From Catenulispora pinistramenti (GTDB taxonomy: Bacteria; Actinomycetota; Actinomycetes; Streptomycetales; Catenulisporaceae), in the NCBI RefSeq assembly GCF_018274385.1, contig NZ_JAAFYZ010000056.1:1-51346 (forward strand): a stretch of 51,346 nt of DNA. The letters run 5' to 3'. Below are positions 1-8,734 of this stretch, in pieces. Position numbers and translations under genes: made by a program. Numbering within the stretch: the first letter of the stretch is position 1; the number at the start of each line of letters is the position of its first letter. A model generated the notes under the pieces. That model saw only the letters and a program-made list of their open reading frames with translations. It searched no databases and was not told where the DNA came from.

Positions 1-260
1 CCCGCACTCCCCCGCCGCCCGATCGCCTCCGCCCGCGCCAGCACGTCCCGGGCCTGCGCCACGACCTCGACGCCGTACGCGGTCGGCTCGACACCCCCGG
101 CCCCGCGCAGGAACAACGGCTCGCCGAACAGCCGCTCGATCCGGCGCAGCTGGGTGCTCATCGCAGGCTGCGAATACCCCAGCACGGCCGCCGCGCGCCC
201 GACGCTGCCGGCGTCCGCGATCGCACACAGGGTGCGCAAGTGGCGGAGTTCCAGTTCCAT
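1..260 (-). CDS. LysR-family transcriptional regulator, N-terminal part (cut by window start)
   Basis: The minus strand reads MELELRHLRTLCAIADAG followed by the winged HTH of LysR regulators (SVGRAAAVLGYSQPAMSTQL, then RRIERLFGEPLF). The start at 260 is supported by a GGGAGGG ribosome site just upstream. Only about 86 residues lie in the window, so the effector-binding domain is missing and the regulated pathway cannot be inferred. LysR proteins normally bind DNA as tetramers and respond to a small molecule. Confidence 0.9.
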   Translation of the reverse strand, partial: MELELRHLRTLCAIADAGSVGRAAAVLGYSQPAMSTQLRRIERLFGEPLFLRGAGGVEPTAYGVEVVAQARDVLARAEAIGRRGSA

Positions 261-351
261 GGCTTCCCTCCCCGATGAGCAGGTGTGGAGAGGATAGATC
301 CGCCTGGGTGAATCCGCCTCGGTCCTGCGGGATGCCGCCTTCGCCAGCCCT

Positions 352-428
352 CTGCTGCTGCCCCTTTTGCTACTGCACTTTTGCTACTGCACTTTTGCTG
401 CTGCCCTTGTTGCTACTGCCCTTGTTGC
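352..428. repeat. 14-15 bp tandem repeat at the end of the sigma-like gene
   Basis: Units close to TTTGCTACTGCACT repeat about five times with period 14 then 15. The array lies downstream of, and runs into, the last codons of the minus-strand gene ending at 413. It is one of several minisatellites at gene ends in the chromosomal part of the window. Confidence 0.8.
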
Positions 429-2344
429 GGATCGTCCATCGGCCGTACCTGCGCGCCGGTGTCGAGGATGCCGATCCCGCTCCCGGTCGCGGCCTGGGAA
501 CCAGTCAGCGCCACGGCCGCGGTGTGCTCGGGGGCCGAGACCGTCTGCCGCACGGTTCCGGCGCCGTCGGAGACACCGACCTTCACCACGTGCCGGGTCC
601 CGGCCACCAGCAGATACACCTTCCCGTCCGGTGCCCGCCACCGCGCCTGCGCGACCACGTTCGGTCCGAGGGTCGAGCAGGTCCGGCCGTCCGACTCGGT
701 GCCGGTGACCGTCGCCGCCGCCTGTGCGGCCGGCGGCAGGAACTCGCTGGTCGCCGAACCGCCGCCGGCCCACTGGTCGGCGCGCACGCACACCCACGAA
801 GCAAGGCCCTGCGACTGTGGCAGCGGCTGCTGTGCGAAGACCCAGGTGTCGACCTGCTTCATCCCCTGGCCCGCCAGCGCCGACAGGCCGCAGGCCACCC
901 GCGCCTCGGTGCCGAACGCGTCCGGCGCCGCCACTTCGCGCGGGGTCTGTGTCGGGTCGGTCTTCGGCGGCGCGGTGAACAGCAGGTGGGTGCCGGTGAC
1001 GCCGCCGAGGTCCGTCATCGCGAACGTCTCGCCGCCGACCGCCGCGGTCGCGTGCAGCTGGAGCGTCGGCCAGGAACCGCAGCCGGAGGCCGGGGGCTTG
1101 GGCAACGCCGCGGTGACGCCGTCCGACACCGTCGCGGCCTGCACCGATGCCGATGGCGTTCGCAGGTCTCTGACACCGACCGTGTCGACCCACGGCGCCA
1201 CCAACCACCGGTCCCCGGCGTCGGTCGAGCGCAAGACCACCGCGCCGGCCGACGTCAGGTCCGCGTCGTCGGCAGGTACGACGTCCAGCCGGACCGGGTC
1301 GGCGGCGGTCGGTGCGTCGGGCAGCGTGTAGCGGGCCAGGCGCGTGGAATCGAAGAGCAGCACGACGGTCGCGCCGTCCAAGTGCCCGCTCCAGAGCACG
1401 TGGACCGGTTGCAGCGGCGGGCCGTCGGCGGCCCCGAGGCCGAGCTTGTACACGTCAGGATGCTGCGACGACCACGCGTTCACGGCCTGCCCGACGGTCG
1501 TGGCCGGGACGCTGCCCTCACCGCGTGTCGGCCACACACCGAAGTCCAACCGCGGACTCTGCTGCCAGGCGCCGTCCGCCACCTGGATGGCGGTGTGCGC
1601 GACGTCGGCACCGGCCGCCCCGGTGGCCGCCGCGTCCGCGCCGCCCGACCCCGAGCCGCTGACCCCGATGACGATCGCCAGCAGCGCGACCAGCGCCACC
1701 CCGCCGCCCGCCGCCACGCCCCGGGTCTGGCGGCGGCGCCGTGACAGGTCGGCGGGCCGGGTGCGCAGCGTGCACGGATCGAACTCCGAGGACTCCAGCA
1801 CGTCGGCCGGGTGCTCGGCGAGCAACTGCCGCGCCCGCTCCAGCGCCGCCGGCACGCCGCGCGCGCCGGCGCCGGAGAGCAGCTCGGCCACCTCGTCGGC
1901 GTCGAGCTCTTCCAGGCCGAGCAACACGTAGGCCATCCGCGCGGTGACACTCAGCCCGCGCAGCGCGGCGTCCAGCTCCAACTCCTGCGAGCCGCCGCCG
2001 AGCGGGAACAGCCGCAGGCCCCAGACATAGGGCCGGCGCAGCGAGCGCGGCCACCACGCCTTGCCCAGCACCGCGTTGACCACGGCCTGGCGCAGTATGG
2101 CGTAGGAGTCGCCGTCCACTTGCTGCGGCGCGCGCCGGAGCCACTGGCCGGGCCCGCCGCCGGGCTCAGCCCCACCGGACAACGTGCGTTGCGCTATTGC
2201 GTGCGCCGCCAGCACCCGGCCGTGCCGGTCGCCTTCCGGCGGCAGCGCCAGGTACGCGATCCTGACCAGACGGGAATAGTGCAGCACCAGAGCCGCCTCG
2301 AGATCTTCCCGCCCGCTCGAGGGGCGGTCGCGATCATCGAGCAC
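413..2344 (-). CDS. Sigma-factor-like protein fused to a membrane anchor and extracytoplasmic domain
   Basis: A 643-residue protein starting at GTG 2344 behind a GGGAGGG site. Residues 1-200 resemble the helical core of ECF-type sigma factors: residues 134-178 look like a region-4 helix pair (ARMAYVLLGLEELDADEVAE, then an ALERARQLL helix), but the motif is weak. A basic stretch SRRRRQTR (201-208) precedes one hydrophobic segment at about 209-228 (GVALVALLAIVIGV). The remaining 400 residues are then predicted outside the membrane; they are Thr/Val/Asp rich with a few cysteines. I do not recognise a named family. The layout suggests a membrane-tethered sigma-like protein or a sensor derived from one; a purely structural role is equally possible. 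Confidence 0.75.
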   Translation of the reverse strand: MLDDRDRPSSGREDLEAALVLHYSRLVRIAYLALPPEGDRHGRVLAAHAIAQRTLSGGAEPGGGPGQWLRRAPQQVDGDSYAILRQAVVNAVLGKAWWPRSLRRPYVWGLRLFPLGGGSQELELDAALRGLSVTARMAYVLLGLEELDADEVAELLSGAGARGVPAALERARQLLAEHPADVLESSEFDPCTLRTRPADLSRRRRQTRGVAAGGGVALVALLAIVIGVSGSGSGGADAAATGAAGADVAHTAIQVADGAWQQSPRLDFGVWPTRGEGSVPATTVGQAVNAWSSQHPDVYKLGLGAADGPPLQPVHVLWSGHLDGATVVLLFDSTRLARYTLPDAPTAADPVRLDVVPADDADLTSAGAVVLRSTDAGDRWLVAPWVDTVGVRDLRTPSASVQAATVSDGVTAALPKPPASGCGSWPTLQLHATAAVGGETFAMTDLGGVTGTHLLFTAPPKTDPTQTPREVAAPDAFGTEARVACGLSALAGQGMKQVDTWVFAQQPLPQSQGLASWVCVRADQWAGGGSATSEFLPPAAQAAATVTGTESDGRTCSTLGPNVVAQARWRAPDGKVYLLVAGTRHVVKVGVSDGAGTVRQTVSAPEHTAAVALTGSQAATGSGIGILDTGAQVRPMDDPQQGQ

Positions 2345-2578
2345 GAGGCCCTCCCTTTCTCTGGATTGAAGAACGATTCACAGTGCGGATGGTCACCACC
2401 GATACCCGCAGCGCCGCTCGCTACCCCAACCCTTTCAGACCGGGAGCGGTCTTTGTCAGCGGTTTGCCATGCGGATCGCCGCGAGTGATCGACGCGAGTG
2501 ATCGACGCGAGTGATCAACGCCGCTTTGTAAGAACCCTGGTGGGGACTGGTCATGCGGTTCTGGAGGCGGGAGGAGCC
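2345..2578. other. Intergenic region with a 13-bp triple repeat
   Basis: The gap between the sigma-like gene and the rrf2-type gene holds three tandem 13-bp units (GCGAGTGATCGAC type) at 2481-2519. No convincing reading frame, RNA gene or promoter was found in the remainder. Confidence 0.7.
2481..2519. repeat. 13-bp tandem repeat, three units
   Basis: GCGAGTGATCGAC occurs at 2481, 2494 and (last unit ending AAC) 2507. The repeat lies just downstream of the Rrf2-type gene on the minus strand. Confidence 0.85.
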
Positions 2579-3046
2579 TCACCCAGTGAGGATCCGGCGG
2601 GTCCGCGCGGGCGCGCCGGAGGGCAACTCGGCGAGGATGTCGGCGAGCGAGACCGCGGCCAGGCTGGCCCGCCACGCGTCGTGCGCCTCGGCCATCGTCC
2701 GGGCCAGCGGGCAGGTCTCCCGGCACTCCTCGGCACTCAGCGCGCCGCGTCCCTGCTGCCGGATCTCGCGGCACTCATACGGCGCCACGGCCCCGTCCAC
2801 CGCTTCCACGATCTGCAGCATCGTGATGTCCGCCGCCGGCCGGGCCAGCCGGAAGCCGCCGCGCGGCCCGGTGCTGGCGGCCAGGATCCCGGCCCTGGTG
2901 AGGGCCTGCAGCTGCTTGGCGAGGTAGGGCGCCGGCAGGTCGTAGTACGTCGCCAACTGCGTCGCCGACGCCGTCTCGCCGGGTTGCAGCTGGGCCAGGG
3001 AGGCGGCGCAGTGCAGAACCCATTCCGTGCTGGTCGGCAACTTCAT
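2579..3046 (-). CDS. Rrf2-family transcriptional regulator
   Basis: A 155-residue protein of the usual Rrf2 length. The N-terminal winged helix (residues 1-60; STEWVLHCAASLAQLQPGE, then YDLPAPYLAKQLQALTRAG) and the wing TGPRGGFRLAR are characteristic. Three cysteines lie in the central loop (ECREI at about 96 and EECRETCPL at about 110), the position where Rrf2 proteins such as IscR and NsrR bind an Fe-S cluster or sense thiol and redox stress. It is divergent from the oxidoreductase at 3148 and probably represses it and itself through the palindromes between them. Cluster binding is inference only. Confidence 0.9.
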   Translation of the reverse strand: MKLPTSTEWVLHCAASLAQLQPGETASATQLATYYDLPAPYLAKQLQALTRAGILAASTGPRGGFRLARPAADITMLQIVEAVDGAVAPYECREIRQQGRGALSAEECRETCPLARTMAEAHDAWRASLAAVSLADILAELPSGAPARTRRILTG

Positions 3047-3056
3047 ACCGGCGATT

Positions 3057-3094
3057 CTATCTCAGATATTGCGGATCTATTTAGTCCGAGATAG
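3057..3094. promoter_or_regulatory. Palindromic operator region between rrf2-type gene and oxidoreductase gene
   Basis: An 11-bp perfect palindrome TATCTCAGATA lies at 3058-3068, and the outer arms CTATCTC (3057-3063) and GAGATAG (3088-3094) form a wider inverted repeat. The position between divergent genes, one encoding a DNA-binding regulator, suggests an autoregulatory operator. Confidence 0.6.
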
Positions 3095-3147
3095 AGTCGG
3101 GGCGAGACAGCGGACAGATCAGGGTTTTGCGAACAGGGAGACAGCTC

Positions 3148-3912
3148 ATGCGCATCGCCGTCGCCGGGGCCACCGGCAACATCGGAGCCCGCACCGTCGC
3201 CGTGCTGGAACGCGCCGGACACGACGTGGTGGGGATCAGCCGCAAGCAGGGGGCGGACCTGAGCACCGGCGAGGGCCTGGACGCCGCGCTGGCCGGGGTG
3301 GAAGCCGTCATCGACGCCTCCAACGGACCGGAGGGCCTGAGCTTCCCGGAGACCGTCGCCTGGTTCGGCGGCGCCACCGCGAACCTCCTGGCCGCCGAGG
3401 AGCGGGCCGGGGTACGGCACCACGTGCTGCTGTCCATCGTCGGGATCCACCGCACCGAGGGCAACGCGCACTACGGCGGCAAGCGGGAGCAGGAGCGGCT
3501 GGTCGAGGCCGGGACCGTGCCGTGGACCATCGTGCCCGCGACCCAGTTCCACGACTTCGCGGCGATGGCGGCGAGCTGGACCGCGCAGGACGGGGTGGCC
3601 CCGATCGCCCCGCTGCTGTTGCAGCCGATCGCCCCCGACGACGTCGCCGCGGTGCTGGCGCTGGTGGCGACCGGGGAACCGCGCGGCCGGTTCGCCGACG
3701 TCGCGGGCCCGGAGACCGAGGACATGGTGGACATGGCGCGGCGGACGCTGGAGGCCCGGGGGCAGGCGCTCAAGCTGCGGCCGACCTGGGACGGCGCGAT
3801 CTTCGGCGAGGAGATGGCCGGGAACTCGCTGCTGCCCGGAGCCGGTGCGCACATCGCGCCGACGAGCTTCGACGCTTGGTTGGAGCAGGAGCGGAAGAAC
3901 GCCGGGCGGTAG
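3148..3912 (+). CDS. NAD(P)-binding NmrA/SDR-like oxidoreductase
   Basis: A 254-residue Rossmann-fold protein. MRIAVAGATGNIGART holds the GxxGxxG dinucleotide motif of atypical short-chain reductases and NmrA-like proteins. I chose the start at 3148 over an upstream ATG because GGGAG lies 7 nt before it and the Rossmann strand begins immediately. The classical YxxxK dyad is not evident (YGGKREQERL is nearest), as in NmrA-like redox sensors and quinone reductases. Divergence from the Rrf2-type gene suggests electrophile or redox control; the substrate is unknown. Confidence 0.85.
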   Translation: MRIAVAGATGNIGARTVAVLERAGHDVVGISRKQGADLSTGEGLDAALAGVEAVIDASNGPEGLSFPETVAWFGGATANLLAAEERAGVRHHVLLSIVGIHRTEGNAHYGGKREQERLVEAGTVPWTIVPATQFHDFAAMAASWTAQDGVAPIAPLLLQPIAPDDVAAVLALVATGEPRGRFADVAGPETEDMVDMARRTLEARGQALKLRPTWDGAIFGEEMAGNSLLPGAGAHIAPTSFDAWLEQERKNAGR

Positions 3913-3961
3913 CGGCGCCTCGCCGACCGGTCGCCGCCTGACGGGTCGCCGCCCGACGGGG

Positions 3962-4450
3962 TTACCCCTGGACCAGCGCGACCACCCGAAAGCGTTCCAA
4001 CATCGCCTCGGTGTCGTCGTCCACCGCGAAGTCCGGGTCCCCGATGTAGTCGCGCATTTCGACGCTGTGCCAGAAATCCTCGTGCCCGGCCCGCCACTCG
4101 GCCACCGAGGCGTAGCCCTCGCCCTCGTCCACGGCGTGCGCCAGGTCGACGTCGCCGAGCCGGGCGAAGCGGACCTCGGTGGTCTCGATCACGGCGATCG
4201 GCCGGTCGTCGTTGTCCAGGACCAGGACCCGCCGGCCGGCTTGCGGGAACGGTTCGCCGTCCAGCCGGTATTCGAGCGCCAGCGAGGTGGTCGAGGTCTT
4301 GCTGCCGTCCAGGATCGCGGCGTTGAGCTGGTCGCGCAGCGGGCCGGGGAAGGCGAAGCCGGTCGTCGGCAGGTCCGCGACGTCGGCCGCGCTGAGTATC
4401 TGCGGTATCGGCGGTATCTGCGGTATCGGCGCTTCGGTCGTCCCGCTCAT
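3962..4450 (-). CDS. ASCH-domain protein
   Basis: A 162-residue protein matching the ASCH (PUA-like) fold: FAFPGPLRDQLNAAILDGSK, then SLALEYRLDGEPFP and a RRVLVLDNDDRP strand pair followed by AVIETTEVRFARLGDVD. ASCH proteins bind RNA or act as small amidohydrolases on modified nucleosides; the substrate here is unknown. An N-terminal extension carries a short Pro-Ile-Pro-Gln repeat (IPQIPPIPQI). The start codon overlaps the stop of the response regulator gene by one base (TGATG), so translation is probably coupled. Confidence 0.85.
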   Translation of the reverse strand: MSGTTEAPIPQIPPIPQILSAADVADLPTTGFAFPGPLRDQLNAAILDGSKTSTTSLALEYRLDGEPFPQAGRRVLVLDNDDRPIAVIETTEVRFARLGDVDLAHAVDEGEGYASVAEWRAGHEDFWHSVEMRDYIGDPDFAVDDDTEAMLERFRVVALVQG

Positions 4451-5097
4451 CAGCCCACTCCCAGATAGCGCAGGACCGCCAGCACGCGGCGGTGGTCGAC
4501 GTCGGTCTGCGGCAGATCGAACTTGGTGAAGATGTTGGCGACGTGCTTCTCGACCGCGCGCTCACCGATCACCAGCGTGCCGGCGATGGCGGCGTTGGTC
4601 CGGCCCTCGGCCACCAGCGCCATCACCTCGGCCTCGCGCGGGGTGAGGGTGTCGGACCGGTCGGGCCGGCGGTTGGCGCCGACCAGCTGCGTGACCACCT
4701 CCGGGTCCAGCGCGGTGCCGCCGGCCGCGACCCGGTTGAGCGCGTCTATGAAGTCCTCGATGTCGACCACGCGTTCCTTGAGCAGGTAGCCCATGCCCCG
4801 CGAACTGTGGGCGAGCAGGTCGCTGGCGAAGCGGGCCTCGACGTACTGCGAGAACATCAGGATGCCGAGCTCCGGGTACCGCTTGCGCAGCTCGACCGCC
4901 GCGCGCACGCCCTCGTCGGTGTGGTCCGGCGGCAGCCGGATGTCGACGACGGCTACGTCCGGACGGTGCTCGTCCACCGCGGCCAGCAGTGCCGTCGCGT
5001 CGCCGACCGCCGCGGCCACCTCCTGGCCGCGCGAGCGGAGCAACTGCACCAGACCGTCCCGCAGGATCGCGGTGTCCTCGGCGATGACGATGCGCAT
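4450..5097 (-). CDS. NarL/FixJ-type response regulator
   Basis: A 215-residue two-domain regulator. The receiver domain (residues 1-125) has the acidic pair in MRIVIAEDTAIL, the phospho-acceptor aspartate in VAVVDIRLPP and the conserved lysine in LLKERV. The C-terminal LuxR-type HTH (about 150-215) reads LTPREAEVMALVAEGRTNAA then AVEKHVANIF. The start at 5097 places the receiver at the N-terminus; upstream in-frame codons only add a non-conserved leader. Its partner is very likely the histidine kinase just upstream at 5326-6630. Confidence 0.95.
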   Translation of the reverse strand: MRIVIAEDTAILRDGLVQLLRSRGQEVAAAVGDATALLAAVDEHRPDVAVVDIRLPPDHTDEGVRAAVELRKRYPELGILMFSQYVEARFASDLLAHSSRGMGYLLKERVVDIEDFIDALNRVAAGGTALDPEVVTQLVGANRRPDRSDTLTPREAEVMALVAEGRTNAAIAGTLVIGERAVEKHVANIFTKFDLPQTDVDHRRVLAVLRYLGVG

Positions 5098-5171
5098 GGC
5101 GACAACCGTAGCGGGGGTCTTGGCAGCAGCGGGTTGACCCCGGCTCACGAGAACGGGGATTCAGCCTGCGG

Positions 5172-5310
5172 CGCGGGTCGCGGGTCGCGGTCGCCGATCG
5201 AGGTCACCGATCGGGGTCACCGATCGCCGGTTCCCGAGCACCAGTCGCCAAGCACCAGTCGCCACGGATTACAGATCCGAGTCGCGAACTACAGATCCGA
5301 GTCGCGGATC
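5172..5310. repeat. Cluster of short tandem repeats between kinase and regulator genes
   Basis: Three repeat families sit side by side: 13-bp units of CGATCGAGGTCAC type at 5195-5233 (three units, the last degenerate), 14-bp AGCACCAGTCGCCA at 5237 and 5251, and a 20-bp unit sharing TACAGATCCGAGTCGCG at 5270 and 5290. The cluster fills most of the 228-bp gap between the histidine kinase stop and the response regulator start. Confidence 0.8.
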
Positions 5311-5325
5311 GCGAGTCGCAGACCG

Positions 5326-6630
5326 TCACGCCTTCATCGGCAGCGCGACCGTCACCACCGTAGGCCCGCCCTCCGGACTGTCGATCCCGACCGTCCCGTC
5401 CACGGTCCCGATCCGGTCGGCGAGCCCGGCCAGGCCGCCGCCGGGCCGCATCCGGGCGCCGCCGCGGCCGTCGTCCGAGACCCGCAGCGTGAGGTGTCCG
5501 CCGGCGACCTCGATCAGCACGCTCGCCCGCGTGGCCCGGCCGTGCTTCGCGGCGTTGGTCAGCAGTTCGGCGGCGCAGAAGTAGGCCATGGTCTCGATCG
5601 CGGCGGCCGGACGCGGATCGGGGACGAGCACCGTCAGCTCCGTCGGGATGGGGCCGTTGGCGGTCAGCGTCCGCAGCGCCGGCTCCAAACCCTGGTCCAG
5701 CGTCGGCGGATGGATGCCGCGGACCAGGTCGCGCAGCTCGGCGATCGCCGTCTTCGCGGTGACCTGCGCCTGGTCGACCAGGCTGCGGGTGTGCGCCAGC
5801 TGCGTGTGGTCGGCCGAGTCGCCGTCGAGGGTGTCCTTCAGCATCACCAGCTGCATCCCGAGGGCGACCAGCCGGGCCTGCGCGCCGTCGTGCAGATCGC
5901 GCTCGATGCGGCGGAGCGTGGCCGCGGAGTCGTCGACCGCGTAACTCCGCGAGCGCTCCAGCTGCCGGACCCGCGCCGCCGAGCGTCCCGAGCCCAGGAC
6001 CACGCGGTAGAACTGGAGGTCGAGCGTGACCAGCTTGCGCGCGACCCAGGCCGCCAGCGCGACCATGAACAGTCCGACCACCGAGAGCACGAAAGCACTC
6101 TGCAGAGTGGAGAACCAGAACCCGAACAAGTGGATCCCGCGCTTGATGGTGCCGTCCGGCTGCCGGGTGTAGAGGTCGTCCCAGTTCCGCATCACCGGCC
6201 AGAAGACCCAGAGCAGCCCGTAGAACCACAGACCGACGCCGATCACCAGGTTCAGCAAGGCGATCGGGAGCCGGACCGAGAGGAACGCGGCCTCCATCCA
6301 GCCGCCGCCGTCGCCGCTGAGCATGAACCGGCGCCACGTCAGGACGCCGCCTTCCTTCCGGTCCGCGGGCGGTTCCAACCGCACCCCGAACAGCCGCCAC
6401 ACCAGCCCCCGATACAGCCGTCCGAATCCCCGCGCCACCGCGATCGCCGACGCGACCACCCACGGCCCGAGCGGCGTCACCGTCAGGACCACGCCGAGGA
6501 GAAGCAGGGCATTGACGACCACGAAACCGACGGCCCACAACACGGAGCTGGCGACGAGGTAGAGCGCCGACGCGACGAAGCCGATGTGCGGGGCTTCGGG
6601 CTCGGCGGACGGCGGCGGCTGGGTGGACAT
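5326..6630 (-). CDS. Sensor histidine kinase (NarL-partner, HisKA_3 type)
   Basis: A protein of about 434 residues with an N-terminal membrane sensor region and a C-terminal kinase core. Hydrophobic segments include VASALYLVASSVLWAVGFVV, VNALLLLGVVLTVTP and a later ALNLV/IGVGLWFYGLLWVFW region, plus FVLSVVGLFMVALAAWVA. The H-box RRIERDLHDGAQARL carries the phospho-accepting histidine; the HATPase domain has LLTNAAKHG (N box) and VSDDGRGGA (G box). The start at 6630 is the last ATG before the proline-rich leader; one at 6642 is an alternative. Together with the regulator at 4450-5097 it forms a two-component system of unknown signal. Confidence 0.93.
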   Translation of the reverse strand: MSTQPPPSAEPEAPHIGFVASALYLVASSVLWAVGFVVVNALLLLGVVLTVTPLGPWVVASAIAVARGFGRLYRGLVWRLFGVRLEPPADRKEGGVLTWRRFMLSGDGGGWMEAAFLSVRLPIALLNLVIGVGLWFYGLLWVFWPVMRNWDDLYTRQPDGTIKRGIHLFGFWFSTLQSAFVLSVVGLFMVALAAWVARKLVTLDLQFYRVVLGSGRSAARVRQLERSRSYAVDDSAATLRRIERDLHDGAQARLVALGMQLVMLKDTLDGDSADHTQLAHTRSLVDQAQVTAKTAIAELRDLVRGIHPPTLDQGLEPALRTLTANGPIPTELTVLVPDPRPAAAIETMAYFCAAELLTNAAKHGRATRASVLIEVAGGHLTLRVSDDGRGGARMRPGGGLAGLADRIGTVDGTVGIDSPEGGPTVVTVALPMKA

Positions 6631-6780
6631 GGGCACCATCATGATCGACCGCCCGCCGCGTGCCCAGCGGGCAGGCACGAAGGTTCCAGAGTTCGGTTAA
6701 CCGGCCTGTCCGCTCTGCGGGCCGGCTGAACCGGATGCGGCGGACTAATCGCCGGCGGCTGCGGCTCCGAAGCCGTTGCT

Positions 6781-6870
6781 CCGGCTACTCCAGCTACTCC
6801 AGCTGTTCCGGCTGCTCCAGTTACTCCGACTGTTCCGACTGTTCCGGGTGTTCCGGCTACTCCGGCTCCG
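6781..6870. repeat. 9-bp minisatellite, ten units, overlapping the end of the TetR gene
   Basis: Ten consecutive 9-bp units of the type CCRGCTRYT fill 6781-6870. The last 14 bases overlap the 3' end of the minus-strand TetR gene. In one frame it would encode a collagen-like Gly-Val-Ala/Thr run, but no gene is supported there. Confidence 0.9.
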
Positions 6871-7453
6871 CAAGCAACGCCACCCGCGTCACGATCCGCG
6901 CGATCCGCTCCGCCGTCGCCTCCGGCGAGGCCACCGGCTGCACGATGTTGCTGACCGTCAGCCGCACCACGCACTCCACCGCCAGCTCCCGCGAGTACTC
7001 GTCCACCTCGGGCCAGGCGTGCGCGGCATACGCGCCGAGCATCGCGGTCGCGGTGTCCAGCAGCGGCTCCGACCGGGTCGTCAGGTGCGCCATCAGCTCG
7101 CCGTCGCCGCCGCGCTGGCTGGTGATCACCGCCTTCAGCAGCTCGTTGTCGGCGGCGGTGCGCAACGTGAACTCGACGCCCGCGGTGACGCCGGCGCGCA
7201 GGTCCGAACCGTGCCCGTCCAGCACCTCGCGGATGCCGTCCAGGAACCGGTCCACCTCGCGCATCACCAGCGCCTGGCCGAGCGCGTCCTTGCTGCCGAA
7301 CTCGGTGTAGCAGGTCTGCCGGCTCACCCCGGCGCGCTCGGCGACGTGCGCCATCCGCAGGCCGCCCCAGCCGGCGTCGGCGACCAGGCCGTACGCGGCG
7401 TCGAGCACGCGGTCGCGCAGGCTGGCGCGGATCGATTCGGTGTAGCGAGTCAT
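6857..7453 (-). CDS. TetR-family regulator, divergent from alkB operon
   Basis: A 198-residue protein. Residues 12-58 form the TetR HTH (RDRVLDAAYGLVADAGWGGL, then VAERAGVSRQTCYTEFGSKD). The C-terminal ligand domain is not conserved enough to name a ligand. It faces the alkane hydroxylase operon across a 108-bp gap and is the likely alkane- or fatty-alcohol-responsive repressor of that operon, as TetR-type regulators often are for actinobacterial alkB; this assignment rests on position. Confidence 0.92.
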   Translation of the reverse strand: MTRYTESIRASLRDRVLDAAYGLVADAGWGGLRMAHVAERAGVSRQTCYTEFGSKDALGQALVMREVDRFLDGIREVLDGHGSDLRAGVTAGVEFTLRTAADNELLKAVITSQRGGDGELMAHLTTRSEPLLDTATAMLGAYAAHAWPEVDEYSRELAVECVVRLTVSNIVQPVASPEATAERIARIVTRVALLAEPE

Positions 7454-7490
7454 CCCTGGTGATTGTAGGCAACCGGCGCCGCCCGACCGC

Positions 7491-7519
7491 TTGACACTAT
7501 TAGAGATTTTGTCTAGTTT
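7491..7519 (+). promoter_or_regulatory. Promoter of the alkB operon
   Basis: TTGACA at 7491-7496 and TAGTTT at 7514-7519 are spaced by 17 bp and match the vegetative sigma consensus well at -35. The spacer holds an imperfect inverted repeat TAGAGATTTTGTCTA (7501-7515), a plausible site for the adjacent TetR protein. Confidence 0.65.
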
Positions 7520-7561
7520 CTGGACACTGCTCGTTGTTTTGTAAGGTGAACGAGGGAGCGG

Positions 7562-8734
7562 ATGATGACGGCGATCGCCGTGTCCGGCCCCGCCGAGTCC
7601 TCCTGGCGGGACGGCAAGAAGTACCTGTGGCCACTGGGCCTGCTGGTCCCGATGATCCCGTGGATCGCCTGGGGCCTGGCCGCCGCCACCGGCCTGGGCC
7701 TGGCCTGGTGGGCCGGGCCGATCCTGGTGTTCGGGATCTTCCCGTTCTTCGACTGGGCGATCGGCAAGGACTCCGACAACCCGCCGGACTCGGTACTGGC
7801 GTTCCTGGAGGGCCAGCGCTACTACCGCTGGTGCACCTACCTATACCTGCCGTTGCAGTACGCGGGACTGGTGACCGCCTCGTGGCTGTGGTCCAGCGGC
7901 CGGCTCGACACCCTGGACGCGATCGGCCTGGCGGCCAGCGTCGGCACGGTCGGCGGCATCGGCATCAACACCGCGCACGAACTCGGCCACAAGAAGGACG
8001 ACCTGGAACGCTGGTTGTCGAAGGTGGCGCTGGCGCAGACCCTGTACGGGCACTTCTTCATCGAGCACAACCGCGGCCACCACGTGCGCGTGGCCACTCC
8101 CGAGGACCCGGCCAGCTCCCGGCTCGGCGAGAGCTTCTACCGCTTCTGGCCGCGCTCGGTCGCCGGCAGCTTCCGCTCCGGCTGGCATCTGGAGAAGGCG
8201 CGGCTGGGGCGCTCGAACCGCAAGCCGTGGACGCTGCGCAACGACGTGCTCAACGCCTGGGCGATGTCGGTCGTGGTGTTCGGCACGCTGATCGGCGTCT
8301 TCGGGGTGCGGATCGTGCCGTATCTGCTGATCCAAGCGGTGTTCGGCTTCTCACTGCTGGAGGTCGTGAACTACCTGGAGCACTACGGTCTGCTCCGCCA
8401 GAAGAACGGCGAACGCTACGAACGCTGCGCGCCCCGGCACAGCTGGAACAGCAACAACATCGCCTCCAACGTGCTGCTCTACCACCTCCAGCGGCACAGC
8501 GACCACCACGCCAACCCGACCCGGCGCTATCAGGCCCTGCGGCACTTCGACGACGCGCCGGAACTGCCCAGCGGTTACGCGACGATGATCGTGTTGGCCT
8601 ACGTCCCGCCGCTGTGGCGCCGGGTGATGGACCCGAAGGTGCTGGCGCACTTCGACGGGGACGTGCGACTGACGAATCTCCAGCCCCGCAAGCGGGAGAA
8701 GCTGCTGGCCCGCTACGGGACGGAGAAGGCATGA
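7562..8734 (+). CDS. alkB: Alkane 1-monooxygenase (AlkB-type di-iron hydroxylase)
   Basis: A 390-residue integral membrane hydroxylase that oxidises the terminal carbon of n-alkanes using O2 and electrons from rubredoxin. The histidine boxes are all visible: [15 protein letters not shown], and [16 protein letters not shown] with the upstream NYLEHYGL motif. Hydrophobic segments such as [20 protein letters not shown] and [17 protein letters not shown] match the family topology. A GAGGGAGCGG site precedes ATG 7562; a second in-frame ATG follows at once. The stop overlaps the first rubredoxin start by four bases, the first link of a tightly coupled alkB-rubA-rubA-rubB operon. Length fits the family. 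Confidence 0.97.
   Translation: MMTAIAVSGPAESSWRDGKKYLWPLGLLVPMIPWIAWGLAAATGLGLAWWAGPILVFGIFPFFDWAIGKDSDNPPDSVLAFLEGQRYYRWCTYLYLPLQYAGLVTASWLWSSGRLDTLDAIGLAASVGTVGGIGINTAHELGHKKDDLERWLSKVALAQTLYGHFFIEHNRGHHVRVATPEDPASSRLGESFYRFWPRSVAGSFRSGWHLEKARLGRSNRKPWTLRNDVLNAWAMSVVVFGTLIGVFGVRIVPYLLIQAVFGFSLLEVVNYLEHYGLLRQKNGERYERCAPRHSWNSNNIASNVLLYHLQRHSDHHANPTRRYQALRHFDDAPELPSGYATMIVLAYVPPLWRRVMDPKVLAHFDGDVRLTNLQPRKREKLLARYGTEKA

Noticed and set aside
275..1744. Long plus-strand open frame opposite the sigma-like gene
   Set aside because: Arg/Pro/Gly-rich translation with no domain, covering a minus-strand gene with good start and composition; a mirror frame of GC-rich DNA.
6781..6870. CRISPR array
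   Set aside because: Units of 9 bp without spacers; none of the repeats in the window has the 24-40 bp repeat and unique spacer layout.
6776..7462. Collagen-like or Leu-rich frames over the 9-bp minisatellite
   Set aside because: They are by-products of the repeat and lie over the TetR gene in other frames.
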